Counted from the stretch's first letter, positions 26,701 through 35,448 are shown. The stretch: 64,000 nt of DNA from Cristatella mucedo (GCA_009760855.2 WPIO01000005.1:12440001-12504000), one strand, 5' to 3'. Numbers and translations are program-made. The notes: generated by a model from the sequence alone, not told the origin.

Positions 26701-29700
26701 GCAGCAGGCAAGTTTTTGTTGTCTGCTGCAAGCAGAGTGAAATCCACCGAGGCTCACCTGCTGCTTTATATACCCTGTATATAAGGCTGTTAGAGCAGCT
26801 GCTCTTTACTTTACTCAACCTGCCAGGGCTCACAGGTAAACTGCAGAAGCAAGACAAAATTCTTGCTCTCGAGCTATTCTGGACCGCTCTTACGATGAGA
26901 CTGTCTCCAAGAAAATGCATAACTTCTTAGAACCACAACCTTAAAACACGATGGTATAGCTGCTGGCTAAAAATCCATATGCATAGGCACGATTAACCAA
27001 ACTACATAAACGTGCAAAATTATAAAAAAAAATGTCAGCTTTGTAGAGATGAACGTTAGGCCAACACCAACAAGCTACGGGTGGCACGTTGATTTACTTC
27101 CACGATCGGCAGACCTCGCAGGCAGGCAAGACAGAAAAATCTTGCCACATGACACACGGTCAAAGCAGGCAATGCATAGACAGGGAAATATGCAAAGACA
27201 AAATATGCAAAGGCGTCAGTATTAAAGCATGGTGTAGCCTAAGATATCTTATTAACGGTACCAAACAGCTAGAGCTGAAAGGAGGTATACCGAGGGACTA
27301 CACCTCCATTCTACCTAAACCAACAACGTACATCCAAAAGGTACTCTTACATAAGAGAGCTGTAAAGTAGGATGCATACCTTTTACCAAGCAAGCTCATG
27401 ACATTATAAACGGGCTCGTAAATATGAAGCTGGCGGATGAGCTGCTTCAAGGTGAACAACTTCTGCTCCTTGTCTGATTCTGCTGCACTTGTAGCACCCT
27501 GTTGGTCAAGCGCTTCTTTTCTGCAGTCTTCAGCATCTGACGATTCAGCAGAGTGATCAGTATCATGAGAAGCACTCTTTTGCATAGCCTTCTGCTTGCC
27601 AGATTGTTGCCCAGGTTCAGTCTCTGATTCTCGATCGGGCAATTTCTTTGATTTTGTCTTTGCCAACTTCTGCTTCTTCAACCGTGACTTCTCTTTATTG
27701 TACTTTGCTGTATGTAAGAGAAGTGACGGTCAATTCTTCACGAGCATAATACACGGGTAACTAGCTGCACACCAATGATGGTTATGATAATGAGCAGGCA
27801 GGATGGCATCAATAAAACTTATGCTTGTCCGGCACAAACCCATAGCCCAATGTAATGATTAAAAGCTAGAACTAGGCAATCCACATACATCAACAACAGC
27901 TTGATACTACCTGTGCTGTATGTGCACTTAGTGAGAATTGTATGGGTGGAGCCGACCAATTATTTATTTTATATACATACATATATATATGTGTGTGTGT
28001 GTGTGCGTGCGTGCGTGGTGATGGTGCTTGCAGACGTCCACACAAACTGTACGAGGCAGTGTGTTTCTGAGTGCTCTCAGATATACATTCAAACATAAAA
28101 GTATTTGGACGGTCCAGATTTGCTCGATTACCGTCTTTTCCTAAGCTCCCGACTAGGCTGATGCTAGAATGTCTGTCCAGTACTGTTCTATCTACTATTC
28201 TGTACTATTATGTTCTGTCCGCTACTTATTAGATGCCCAAGTACAAATTGCCGTGATAGTTGAGGAACTTGACAACGTGCCCAAAATTAGCCAAAACCCC
28301 TTAAACTCCTTTAAAAATGGCTGTTTGGCCAGGACTGTAGAGAGAATCCATTAAGATTAGTTACTTTGCAGGGAAAAGCCCACCAGTCATGCTGAAGGTC
28401 GTCGAACTTTCGAGCTTCAAGAGGGGTAAAATCAGGGCAAAGTACGTGGAACACTCGTATGGTCACTTGCTGGTACTTCATCAATTCCAAATAATACAGT
28501 TTCATACAATGCAAAGAAGATAAAAAAAAAGGCTAAGAGCCCTGAAAATGATACATGGTTGGGCCGGCCATATGATACCACTAGGCAGGACAACATCATC
28601 CAAGGTTTTCAAGGTGGGGGCATTAAAGGAACGTTTTGCTTCGTCAAAAGCTCGTGTCAAAAGTCTGCATTCATCCCCTGGGAAGCGAATTAGCGGCAAC
28701 ACTATCAGAAGGCAATTAGGTGAGGCTGGTCTGCATTCTCGAGTCGCAAAGAGATAAACCTCTCTGTCGGCAAAGAAGATGGTAAGTCGTTTAAAGGCTA
28801 AAATCCACTGGACTGCTGACGATTGGGATAGAGTTGTATGGAGTGACAAAGCACATCCACACTCTTTTCAAACAGAAAAAGAAGGCTTTATGTGCGTCGG
28901 CCACCCTACAAAGCTTTCTCACTCAATTGCCTGCAGCCAAAGTGGTCAAATTCGGTAGATATAAGCCTGCCTTTGAGACTTTTAAAGATTGCAGGTGCTG
29001 TTTGAAACCGATTTCACTGATCAACTTGTCAGTGAATAACCTCAGAAAAAAGTGGTGGATTCAAACGTACTACTACTGGTTGCCAGCAAAGGCAAGCAGC
29101 TAAGAAGCATCGAGTCATCTCCTAATTTGACAACATTCAAATCGAAGCTACAAACCTACCTGTTTCTCACGGCCTTTGCTCCTTCCACGGCATTGTCCTT
29201 GGCGTGCATATGTGTCCTGAGATTTGCATGTTACGCCATTAGGCAGAGATTTAGTTCACTTTGAGTGCTATACAAATCTTGTATTGGTATTATTATTAGC
29301 TTCAGTGCCGTCGACATATTATTCGAGCAAGCCACCATTAAAGAAATTCCCATCTGCTTTCTTACCCTCTCATAAGACCTTCAAGCTCCACTTTTACAAA
29401 AAATGTAGTGCACATTTACAAATTAGTAGGAAGCCTAGAAAAAATTAAAATAGAATCTAAAACTATTTGATTACTTCCTGCAACCAATTTAGAGTCGATT
29501 GGCTGCTCCTACATTTCAAATTGGACAAAAAGCTGCTGAAGCTGCTCACAATATTGCTGGTAGACTTGCAAATTTTTCTGCATCTTTCGGCAAGAGCAGC
29601 AGCCATCTTCGACCTTCTAATCAAGCACAAAGCGACAGCAGACCTATGGATCCTTGTCCTGAGACTTAAAAACACCTATTTAGGACAGCATTTAGTGGGT

Positions 29701-32700
29701 CCCTTTGATTCGTCCTTCATGTGCTTATGCGTGCTGACACTGCGCATGCTGCCACTAACCATATTTGCATGCTGACCCTGTGCATGTCACCCCTAACCAT
29801 GTTATTCATGTTGATTATCAAGCATGATATGACTCAACATTCAATCGCGTTTCCCTTTGCAGCAAATGTAAAGCGACTAGAAAGAGATTGAGTTATCTGA
29901 GGGCGCTTTTTCAAGTGCATTATTGTTATTATTATTATTATGAGACCCCATGCGAATGAACAAGCAAGCTGCATTGCAACAGAGTAGAGTGACCTTCCAC
30001 CTAAGAATTTTGCGATTCTAATTCCTGCTTAGTCAAAAACAAAAAGGCCTGCAAAAGACGTCTCGATTTATTGTTCTAACAAGAAGGACATAGCTGCCCT
30101 AGAACAGTAGTATTGTTATTATTAGGCTCCTACAAGTATATTTCGATTAATCCCAATTTAATAACTGCTGCCTAACTAGGATGTATGCATATTTGCCAAG
30201 TAATCACAATTTAATAACTGTTGCCTAACTAGGATATGAGTCGGTGAGATTTAGAACACCATAGGTATTGCACTCATAAAAAGAATCACCTTGTACATAC
30301 CCAGCTGATATTCATCGAAGTCTTTGAACTTGGCAACCATAGCCTTCCTTAGAGCAACTGGTAAGGAGCCAAAGCTGAGATGGTCATCATGGAAAGCCTA
30401 CATAAAAAATGTTGATGCTGACGTCAGGCTGGCACTATTTTTTTTAAATATCTTAGGAAATGCATTGCGTTCATACTATACCTGATATATTTCTGCTACT
30501 TCAATCCAATCTGAAGGCAACTGTACCGTTGCACAGAAATACCTTGCAATATGTGGACGGCATTCTGCATCATAAGCAGCATATGCCAAAAGGAAATTGG
30601 CCGTTGTTCTTATATTCAGTTCTGTTCTGGTATACAAAGCCAACTACAAAGATTTCAGGTACAAACTCGATCATGTGCACACACTCAGTTCTTCAACCTT
30701 AAAGAAAGGGGGAAATGCTTGTTAAGATAAAGAACTATATCCTCCGGACCACTTTCGTTGTCTTTGTTAACACTTCTTATAAAGCATTACAGCAAAGACT
30801 TTAACAACTTTTAATGAATAAGTTTGAATAGTTATTATATAAAATATTTTTATTCGAGCCAACTAATGCATGTGCAGGCCTCCGAGGACTAGCAGTGGGT
30901 AAGAGGGTGAGGCTAAAACCTAAGTGATCCTTCAAATTTTTGCAGGCATTACAACCTTTAAGCGATACGGAAATTCTATGAGAATGGCATAGCTTATTTT
31001 AAAAAGTAAATGTAGAATATGGGGACAGCCTTTATATCTAATCTGTTACTTTTCCCCCTCAAGTTAAGGCAGACTATAGGGAGCATCCTCGGGTGATGAG
31101 TGTCGGAGAATTGATATATCTGTATAGAAATACAAAATTCCTTTGTATAGCCCGGTAAAATAATTTAATCTCAATCCAGGTGCTTTACATATGTTGAAGA
31201 GCTCCAGCCCACGACCCTGGTCGTTAAAGTCAAGCATTTTAACCCTGGACCAAGGTTACGTAGATTTGCTATCCCACTTAAAGTTTAATAGCAGAAAAAC
31301 CTGCTCTTCTTAAAATCAAGGTATTGGCAATAATGTATTTCGGAATGGGACTTATCATATAAAACTATCTGGCAATGATGTGTAAACTTCAGATCAGCAC
31401 ACATCGACTTGATGAACTTAATGCAAGCTTTTTCTTGCTGACTGATACCTATTGTAAAATAAATACTAAATGTTAGTTTTTGCTTTACGGCTCAGTCATT
31501 GACCAATGCTCCAATAAAGTATAAATCTACAGGGTCATTAATTTCTAACAAAGTGAGCCGTAATGACGGTATACATAGCAGCAACATGTTTCCTCTGTAG
31601 CAAATGTAAAGTGTCTACAAAGAGATTAAGTTCACGGATGGTGCTATACAAATATATTATTTATATTATTATAAAGAGGAACAGATTCGGTAAAAATTCT
31701 TTGTTTGGTAATAAGACGATAGCCTCAAGCACATTAACAAAATGAGGAAAAATATTTCTGCCGAACTGACGAAAGGAGGGATGAAAGAGGAGCTCTGTTC
31801 ACACTATAAAAGGCTTGCTGCTGACTCAATCGTGTTTACTACTATTCTGCCGGCGGCTCTAGCACACGACTGTGTACACGGAATAATAAGCACAATTTTT
31901 TGTACAAAAAGGCATGCTGGCCACCACAATGCAGCCAGGAGACCTTTGCCGAAAAATGACAGAAAAAAAGGATCGAAATTATGCTCAAGCAGGTACAAAC
32001 TGGTTCGCATGAATGGTACAAGATAAAAAGATAGAGAAAATAAATCGTTCCGGAACGACTAAGAAAAAAATCTCTATCCAGCCCCTGTATAACTTGCTGC
32101 AAGAGAATAGGCAAGGGTCAATGACATGCAAGGTATCATGCTCACACAAATATGCACAAGCACACCAGAATACACTCAGCGAGGCTGGTTAGTAGGACTC
32201 TTAGTTGGTAGCATGTACTGAATCGTGCACAGCTAATCATGCAAAGCACACTGCAACAGAAACGACAAAGTCGAGGGGTGCAGGGAAAGCTGAGCAGAAC
32301 CGACGATCTTTAGCTGAAAAAGACTTAAATAATGCGAGTTCCAGACTTTCGGTGCATGCAAACGTAAAGCTTTAACACCAAAAGATTTTAATTTAGTGAG
32401 AGGAACACCAAGAGAACCGAAAGCCGACGAGAGGATAGTGCAACAGCAAACTTGAGGAGCAAGAATAGACCATAGGGAAAGACCTTGACATCGATTTGAT
32501 GCTTGATTTGGAGCAAGTTGACCCAGAATATAAGTGCTTTGACGTGGTGGCTACGTCGTCGAAAACGGACTAGACACGCTGCTGAGTTTTGCACCAGTTG
32601 CAGGCGATTAAGGGCAGAAACCAGGAGTCCTGGATAAAGGGAACTGAGGATGATGTCACTACACAGCCGTATGACCATCCAGGTATTCGCCGAGCTGGCT

Positions 32701-34721
32701 TGGTCCAGCGGTTAAGGTGCTCGTCCTCACCCCCCCCCCACAACCAAGGTCTGGCTGAGGTCGTGGGCTCAAGCCCCGAGGCATATGTGAAGTGCCTAAA
32801 TAGAGATTAGGTTCTCTTGGGGTGATATGCAAATGAATTGCATCTAGGCTTGAGAGCAAAATATGGCAGATACAGCAAAGCACCACGGGTATAATCTCGG
32901 AATAAGCTGATTAGAAACATCCAGTTTCGGCACATACCAGCTCCGACTTCCAATGCACACCCGTTGGTGAAGTCTTGCAAAAGGGTTGCTCAACAAGTAG
33001 CTCACCTTCAAGATGAACTCTGGATCAAACTCGGATATACTTTTGCAAAGTTGGACCAGCTTGAGTCTTGTGGCATCTTTAGCTTGCTTAAAGTCGGGAG
33101 CCCGAAGAAGTGACGCACAGACGTAGTTCACCAATTCCTTCTACAACATGGCAAACTACTGAATTGAGCAGGATTGAGCATTCGTTGGCATTTCTTTTGC
33201 ACGTGTCATATTTGTAGCTCCACTACAATGCAGCTCTTGGTGAATTCTATATGCACAGCAGCCAATAAAATACAAACGCAGACAGATCGAAGTCCAGCAC
33301 ACCTTAAGCTTGCTTTCGTTATCGGTTGCCTCATCGACAGAAACGACCTTGTCTGCCTTCACAGGAGGATGCACATAGTAGCTGGCATCGCTAGCAGACT
33401 CTAAGCCATCGACATCGAACCGATAATTTGGCTGTGGCCCACTAGTGGCCTGCTTCTTACTACCATCTTCAACTACCTGTCTGCTGCCGATGTCCTACAA
33501 GAGAATGGCACCGGAATGCAAGCAAGGTACGACATTAGTGCAGCAAAAGTAGATCAGGGAAGTACCACTACCACCCTACAGAGTGCCAAAAAGATTGCAA
33601 ACAAATAGGCAATAGATGAAGCAAAGCCACGTCCACACTCAGACAGCACTGCAACCAGCAGCAGACAACACAGCATGCTCGAATTTAGTCCACACCGAAT
33701 GTACCTCTTGCCCTTTAGCTGCATGAGCTGCCGGTAACAGGCCAGGTTTTCCGGCAACACCTGAAGCTGTCACTGTGCTTCCTCCGGTCAGGCATCGGTT
33801 CTCAAGCAAGCCAGAATTGACTGCCAACGAAGTTGCCATGCTCCCAGATGAAATTCGTGCATCGCTTAAAATGGTACTCATCAGTGGTGATGCAAGGCTG
33901 CTTAGAGCAGATCCCTGCAAACGGCTGGAGCAAATGCTTGGAGAATCAGTGTTGCTAGTGAGATTACGGTGAGCAGCACTGCAGCTGAGTGACATGGAGC
34001 TCTTCAGTGGTAGTGAGCTGACAGTTGATGATGTAGTCTTCGTGGCACTGCTGCCCGAAAGCAGCGTCAAATTTTTTTGCATCAGGCTGCTCTGCAGAGT
34101 AGGGCATGTGGTGCGGAGCAAGTTGGCAGACCTGGTGGTGTCTGCAAACTTTGTCGAGGCAGACGAGTCCAAGAGGTAGGCTTGCGTTCCAGACAGAGGA
34201 ATGCTGCTGCCAACCGTACACCTGCTATCAACGAGCTGCTTTTGAACGCCTTTGGGCTGCATAGCAGACGTCGAGCTTACGACAAAGCGACAAGCTGTGA
34301 AATCCGTGCTGTGAGACGTAATTGGTTGCTTCACGCCCCCACTCAGAGCCATCCCGGTCTCCGAAGTGGCCAACATACGATTCTCTGTCTGCAGCTTCGA
34401 GGTCAAAGCCAGCGCCGGGGCGCTCAGTCGTGTGTGGCAAAGCAGATCTTTCTTGGCGTCACTAACACATGGCAGCTGGCGGATAGGTGACTCTTGCAGC
34501 AAGGCTACTCTTGCTTTCTTTGGTTCTGCTGGCGATACGCTTTCTCCAGAAGAAAATTTCATTAGCAGCGCGGCTGAGTCGGAACCAGCAGCTAAGACGC
34601 TACCTCGGTATATAAGTGTTTTACTGAGAGCGGTCTGCGGTCCATTTTCGGACGAAAATGCGCTGCTACGCTGGTTGGTAGAGCTGCTGGTCACCGGCTT
34701 GAGCTTTGAATCTGGGCCCAT
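7022..34721 (-). CDS. TEP1: TEP1-like telomerase/vault-associated protein, 5' part (15 exons, 3' end off window)
   Basis: Hand-spliced exons (high to low): 34721-33705, 33494-33303, 33140-33006, 30643-30482, 30397-30301, 27707-27380, 24335-24178, 18399-18199, 18098-17921, 14243-14063, 13684-13532, 11510-11415, 7810-7667, 7529-7417, 7198-7022. All junctions are GT-AG and the frame stays open for about 1,110 residues. Residues 404-1050 follow the TROVE domain of TEP1 in order, e.g. LNIRTTANFLLA, VQLPSDWIEVAEIYQ, FDEYQLAKYN, LKQLIRQLH, KLPFMAMLRNLRNML and QFPFRF, then a vWA-like part. In vertebrates TEP1 binds telomerase RNA and vault RNA and is a minor vault component. The ATG at 34721 is the first after an in-frame TAG (34781-34779) and has a strong context (A at -3, G at +4). 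Residues 1-339 are Ser/Thr-rich; I see no copies of the N-terminal repeats of mammalian TEP1. DUF4062, NACHT and WD40 regions must lie beyond the left edge. Identity rests on motif order recalled from the family; no search was run. Confidence 0.9.
7417..7529 (-). CDS. TEP1: TEP1-like exon 14
   Basis: 113 nt (1015-1052). Ends NVAHPNDVYLSGYSDQLLR, matching the 'NPNDVTLSGCTD' stretch that closes the vWA-like region of TEP1. Strong GTAAAG donor, phase 2. Confidence 0.85.
7667..7810 (-). CDS. TEP1: TEP1-like exon 13
   Basis: 48 codons (967-1014). LDNLIVLWDGEDVGDHDVLA corresponds to the 'VDRVILLGQ' strand and following helix of TEP1. The donor chosen (TTA|GTAATT) keeps frame with exon 14. The better-looking CAG|GTCTCA 13 bases upstream would put a stop into exon 14. 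Confidence 0.78.
8280..8480 (+). mobile_element. LINE family B fragment
   Basis: Resembles the family B segment reading 'LLKELGWLPVEQRI' through 'LAELLHQFQP' (compare 24930-25080), broken by stops and joined directly to a family A element. Confidence 0.55.
8490..10195 (+). mobile_element. LINE family A fragment (RT)
   Basis: Plus-strand RT: linker (about 8500-8960), fingers (9090-9190), catalytic YADDTQLY (about 9577-9597), FLQLNDDKTNLLVLGKPSE, then LQLVQNSASRVVCREH up to an antisense SINE near 10200. Multiple stops. Lies in intron 12 of the TEP1-like gene, opposite in orientation to the gene. Confidence 0.8.
10200..10300 (-). mobile_element. SINE-B (tRNA-derived)
   Basis: Minus strand: B-box-like GGTTCGAATCC (complement at 10209-10220) and A-box side near GGCACACTAGGTAAGG (10262-10277). 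Inserted at the end of the LINE-A copy. Confidence 0.65.
10745..10915 (-). mobile_element. SINE-B, best-preserved copy
   Basis: Reads on the minus strand GTGATGGCACACTAGGTAAG, then GACCTCGGTCCCGAGGTCGT, GGGTTCGATTCCTGC and a 3' part ending near AGCCTCTTCTGTCGC. The tRNA-like part has clear A and B boxes. Tail unlike SINE-A, so a separate family. Confidence 0.78.
11415..11510 (-). CDS. TEP1: TEP1-like exon 12
   Basis: 32 codons (935-966), phase 0. VFHEDVDGESG corresponds to the acidic 'EFDENDG'-type segment of TEP1. Donor GTAAGC, acceptor CCCTAG. Confidence 0.8.
12030..12930 (-). mobile_element. LINE family A fragment interrupted by SINE-B
   Basis: Minus-strand C-terminal and 3' sequence like 3440-4030 (e.g. 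AGTTCCAGGCTTTGGGA, TTGGATGTGGTTTGCCTGG), interrupted by a SINE-B at about 12460-12600. Confidence 0.65.
12460..12605 (-). mobile_element. SINE-B nested in LINE-A
   Basis: GAAGAGCCTAAACGGCTATC, then AATAAAGGATCGCCCACTGG and GAGTCGAAACCATGAGCTGG. Confidence 0.68.
12940..13090 (+). mobile_element. SINE-A, short subfamily, degraded
   Basis: TTTTAACGACCGAGGTCGTG, GACTCGAGCCC, then GATAGATATTAAGTTCTCTA; followed by the TA-cored inverted repeat. Confidence 0.55.
13107..13182. repeat. Inverted repeat around a TA microsatellite
   Basis: CACTGCAGTGACTAGATTAA at 13107 is mirrored by TTAACTTACTCACTGCAGTG ending at 13182, with about 30 bp of TA repeat between. Could extrude as a hairpin or be a tiny MITE. 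Confidence 0.7.
13532..13684 (-). CDS. TEP1: TEP1-like exon 11
   Basis: 51 codons (884-934), phase 0. VAILLALMCKYSCEQCTLIA, then a hydrophilic helix ending ESVMAFAK; follows the TEP1 vWA fold. Confidence 0.85.
14063..14243 (-). CDS. TEP1: TEP1-like exon 10 (vWA-like start)
   Basis: 181 nt (823-883). NYSPNLLQRYRNALDTAVK matches the TEP1 helix before the vWA strand, then GRTLVLCKVGSSM. At the metal-site position the Asp of DxSxS is replaced (K-V-G-S-S), so the MIDAS appears degenerate. Ends phase 0. Confidence 0.9.
15130..15301 (-). other. Open stretch with vWA-like look inside TEP1-like intron 9
   Basis: Encodes MIGQLMVGVVLSK, then NRMLLSFTENRSFTIGQSFD, ending near a GTAAGT donor-like site. 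The hydrophobic-strand/helix rhythm recalls vWA-type domains, but exons 9 and 10 splice directly in frame without it and no good acceptor was found. Probably chance or a decayed duplicate. Confidence 0.2.
16205..16280 (+). mobile_element. LINE/SINE-type 3' tail remnant, TEP1-like intron 9
   Basis: TGTAAAGAGCCTC, then GGGGCTATACAAATGCTTTA and a TATTACTATTACTATT tail. A second short copy lies at about 16440-16512. Confidence 0.5.
16599..16671. repeat. TA microsatellite
   Basis: About 36 uninterrupted TA units followed by CACAC; borders the Tc1/mariner element. Confidence 0.95.
16826..17663 (-). mobile_element. Internally deleted Tc1/mariner element with long terminal inverted repeats
   Basis: Between arms near 16832-16985 and 17449-17663 (nearly identical as reverse complements, the right arm with about 60 extra bases) lies minus-strand transposase sequence. 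It has an HTH-like part (ISEGTVKKIIRKD near 17310) and then PLLTLQHKKARLDFA (near 17050), a motif just before the first catalytic Asp of Tc1 transposases. The catalytic core is missing. Both arms end in TTGACTTAGTAAATAACTGC. TA-rich microsatellites flank it. Confidence 0.7.
17664..17776. repeat. TA / CA / TA compound microsatellite
   Basis: TA run, about 25 CA units (17686-17735), then TA runs. At the right end of the Tc1/mariner element. Confidence 0.95.
17921..18098 (-). CDS. TEP1: TEP1-like exon 9
   Basis: 178 nt (764-823). A Lys/Arg-rich helical stretch ending LQRMEKQMK, between the RNA-binding HEAT-like part and the vWA-like part. Little primary conservation; assigned by position, phase (1 to 2) and a clean 100-bp upstream intron. 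Confidence 0.82.
18199..18399 (-). CDS. TEP1: TEP1-like exon 8
   Basis: 201 nt (697-764). KKLPFMAMLRNLRNMLLAGI, then INSKQFPFRFFSAYEVLNAL: the most conserved part of TROVE. Strong GTGAGT donor, phase 1. Confidence 0.94.
19072..19132 (-). mobile_element. LINE family A-type 3' tail remnant, TEP1-like intron 7
   Basis: AATAATAATAATACAGTTGT tail, then TAGCACCCTCGGAGAA and CTAGGCACTTTAAAG. Confidence 0.55.
20040..20150 (-). mobile_element. LINE family A 3' tail, TEP1-like intron 7
   Basis: AATAATAATATTATTAATAA tail, then GCACTTTACATATGCTGTAG. Confidence 0.6.
20640..20825. repeat. Pyrimidine-rich low-complexity tract, TEP1-like intron 7
   Basis: Almost entirely C and T with TCTC/TTTC mini-repeats; gives false Ser/Leu/Phe-rich or Arg/Lys/Glu-rich frames. 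Confidence 0.8.
21465..21602 (-). mobile_element. SINE-B, degraded, TEP1-like intron 7
   Basis: AGCAGAAGAGCGTTAGTGG, then GAGATTGGCTGCATCAGG and CTCACGAACTGGGTGGTGAA. Confidence 0.55.
22275..22440 (-). mobile_element. SINE-B, TEP1-like intron 7
   Basis: GCAGAAGAGCCTTACCGGCT, then AGGGATCGCATATTGCAGGA and ACCTTACCACTGGGC. Confidence 0.65.
24178..24335 (-). CDS. TEP1: TEP1-like exon 7
   Basis: 158 nt (644-697). Encodes YPSSREEFYKSRLPG, AGRRMKLAIPETWE and LKGNKAPVWQELI, matching the TROVE segment after LLGKRYP in TEP1. Followed by the longest intron (5.8 kb). Confidence 0.92.
24470..25465 (+). mobile_element. LINE family B, RT C-terminal half
   Basis: Plus strand in intron 6 of the TEP1-like gene. 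Reads FLKLNDDKTELLLIGHPKRV, SRLDYCNSLLAGLPKKAI, LLKELGWLPVEQRIQ and GPRLWNSLPQFLR, then a 3' end with an ACATT-repeat tail at 25450-25468. 24831-25403 is open for 190 codons, so this copy is relatively young. Truncated upstream of the YADD box. Confidence 0.85.
25470..27379. other. TEP1-like intron 6, 5' part
   Basis: AT-rich, with one SINE-B fragment at 26.63 kb; nothing else recognised. Confidence 0.5.
26630..26715 (+). mobile_element. SINE-B fragment, plus strand
   Basis: GTAAGTGACTGAATTTCACG, then CGATTCGAATCCTGCAGCAG: the tRNA-like part only. Confidence 0.55.
27380..27707 (-). CDS. TEP1: TEP1-like exon 6 (charged insert plus TROVE helix)
   Basis: 328 nt (535-644). Starts with AKYNKEK continuing exon 5, then about 65 residues of Lys/Glu/Ser/Gln-rich linker, then FTLKQLIRQLHIYEPVYNV and LLGKR. 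Vertebrate TEP1 also carries a variable charged insert here. Ends phase 2 at a GTATGC donor. Confidence 0.9.
27966..28018. repeat. TA/GT/GC microsatellite, TEP1-like intron 5
   Basis: ATACATACATATATATATGT, then GTGTGTGTGTGTGCGTGCGT. Confidence 0.85.
28090..28985 (+). mobile_element. Tc1-like transposase remnant, TEP1-like intron 5
   Basis: Plus strand. Terminal-repeat-like TAAAAGTATTTGGACGG near 28097, paired-like HTH remnants (28370-28600), then GKRISGNTIRRQLGEAGLHS and WTADDWDRVVWSDKAH, the context of the first catalytic Asp, and FQTEKEGFMCVG. Stops and frameshifts; the 3' half is lost at a LINE tail. Confidence 0.75.
29070..29310 (+). mobile_element. LINE 3' end of a related subfamily
   Basis: PNLTTFKSKLQTYLFLTAFA, then AGATTTAGTTCACTTTGAGT and CTATACAAATCTTG with a TATTATTATTAG tail. 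Directly follows the Tc1 remnant. Confidence 0.6.
29640..29945 (+). mobile_element. LINE family A 3' end, TEP1-like intron 5
   Basis: ACAGCATTTAGTGGGTCCCT through GGGCGCTTTTTCAAGTGC and an ATT tail; the part from 29690 nearly repeats 38380-38625. Confidence 0.72.
30301..30397 (-). CDS. TEP1: TEP1-like exon 5
   Basis: 97 nt (503-534 plus one base). Encodes LPVALRKAMVAKFKDFDEYQ, a hallmark TROVE helix. Separated from exon 4 by an 84-bp intron; donor GTATGT. Confidence 0.92.
30482..30643 (-). CDS. TEP1: TEP1-like exon 4 (TROVE core)
   Basis: 54 codons (449-502), phase 0. Contains LYTRTELNIRTTANFLLA and VQLPSDWIEVAEIYQ, near-textbook TEP1 motifs and the best single proof of the gene's identity. 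Intron 3 upstream is 2.4 kb and holds SINE and LINE debris. Confidence 0.93.
31128..31262 (-). mobile_element. SINE-A, short subfamily, TEP1-like intron 3
   Basis: TTTAATCTCAATCCAGGTGC, then CCAGCCCACGACCCTGGTCG and TTAAAGTCAAGCATTTTAAC. Confidence 0.62.
31585..31672 (+). mobile_element. LINE family A-type 3' tail, short, TEP1-like intron 3
   Basis: TGTAGCAAATGTAAAGTGTC, then GGTGCTATACAAATATATTA with a TATTATTATAA tail. Confidence 0.6.
32290..32690 (-). mobile_element. LINE family A-like fragment, TEP1-like intron 3
   Basis: LNRLQLVQNSAACLV and LLQIKHQIDVKVFP on the minus strand; abutted by a plus-strand SINE-A. Confidence 0.65.
32695..32845 (+). mobile_element. SINE-A, TEP1-like intron 3
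   Basis: TGGTCCAGCGGTTAAGGTGC, a C-run insertion at about 32731-32740, GGTCGTGGGCTCAAGCCCC, then the LINE-like tail. Confidence 0.75.
33006..33140 (-). CDS. TEP1: TEP1-like exon 3 (TROVE start)
   Basis: 45 codons (404-448), phase 0. Starts at KELVNYVCASLLRAPDF and ends at the conserved FDPEFILK, the opening helices of the TROVE RNA-binding domain. Confidence 0.88.
33303..33494 (-). CDS. TEP1: TEP1-like exon 2
   Basis: 64 codons (residues 340-403), phase 0 at both ends, bounded by a CTTGTAG acceptor and an AAG|GTGTGC donor. Mixed polar linker leading into the TROVE domain; ends in a charged run (DEATDNESKLK). Confidence 0.8.
33705..34721 (-). CDS. TEP1: TEP1-like exon 1 (Ser-rich N-terminus)
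   Basis: First coding exon, 339 codons, ending at GAG before a GT donor. The product is rich in Ser, Thr, Ala and Leu, with no signal peptide or recognisable domain; it is probably a disordered N-terminus. It is unusually long compared with the other exons. The opposite strand is also partly open, but only the minus frame joins exon 2 in phase 0. Confidence 0.8.
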
Positions 34722-35284
34722 GCTGGGACGTAAGCCTACAAGTAGGCGGTACACTCTAGGGCCGCGAGCCGAGACTGGCTAGCAAACGAACCACCGGCTC
34801 TTGCACCAAATTCAGTCAAGCTAAGGAGGTGACGTGCAACAGGGCCGCGACGCTCATAAAAAACCTCGAAGGCGCAGTAGAATAAGATAAACACTGTGAG
34901 CAATAATTCCCAAGCCGTTTCTATGAAAATACTCCAAGAAGCGAGGAACGTACTGACACCACTCTTAGCGACGACCCCGCCCTTCAACGGCGATGCGCCG
35001 GAGCGAGGTGATCAGAAAAATAATTCGATATCAATAATTGTATAAGAGAAATAATTCAATAATTGTATGAACTAACAGCAGTGTTAATACCTACCTTGTT
35101 CAACGCTGCTGAATCAACTACCCAGTACCTGGCAAGCAACTATTGAGCGGCATAGCTTGACAACCAGAAAAAGCCAGGACAACCGGAAGAAAGCCGGGGT
35201 AACCGGATGTTTCGACCGAAATGGAAGCGATTGCGCCACTGTACTACTTCCGGGGTACTGCTAGGGCTCATCGTATATATGCAT
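34722..35284. other. Upstream region of the TEP1-like gene
   Basis: 5' UTR and promoter by position. Moderately GC-rich near the start, no clear TATA box, a small tandem repeat at 35155-35215. Not a CpG island like those of the LIM-HD genes. Confidence 0.4.
35155..35215. repeat. Short imperfect tandem repeat
   Basis: Three imperfect copies of an AACC(A/G)GAAxAAAGCC(A/G)GG-like 19-bp unit, upstream of the TEP1-like start. Confidence 0.5.
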
Positions 35285-35395
35285 ATATAATTTACATAGC
35301 CCCCACCCCAGGCAACATAATCTCTTACCGTGTGCTTTACATGTGCCGCATTGCTCGATCCCACGGCCGCTGCCGTCAAAAGCGAGCACCGTATC
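35285..35395 (-). mobile_element. SINE-A, short subfamily
   Basis: Minus-strand copy: AATCTCTTACCGTGTGCTTT, then GCTCGATCCCACGGCCGC and GTCAAAAGCGAGCACC. Beside the 3' end of the 2.5-kb LINE-B. Confidence 0.6.
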
Positions 35396-35448
35396 AGGAT
35401 GCCCGTAGACCAAGTTCGTCCATTTGACGCCTGCTCTGATAAGTGGAT

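Noticed and set aside
33775-34782. Plus-strand open frames opposite TEP1-like exon 1 (up to 138 codons)
   Set aside because: Antisense shadows of a GC-balanced Ser-rich exon; only the minus frame joins downstream exons in phase.
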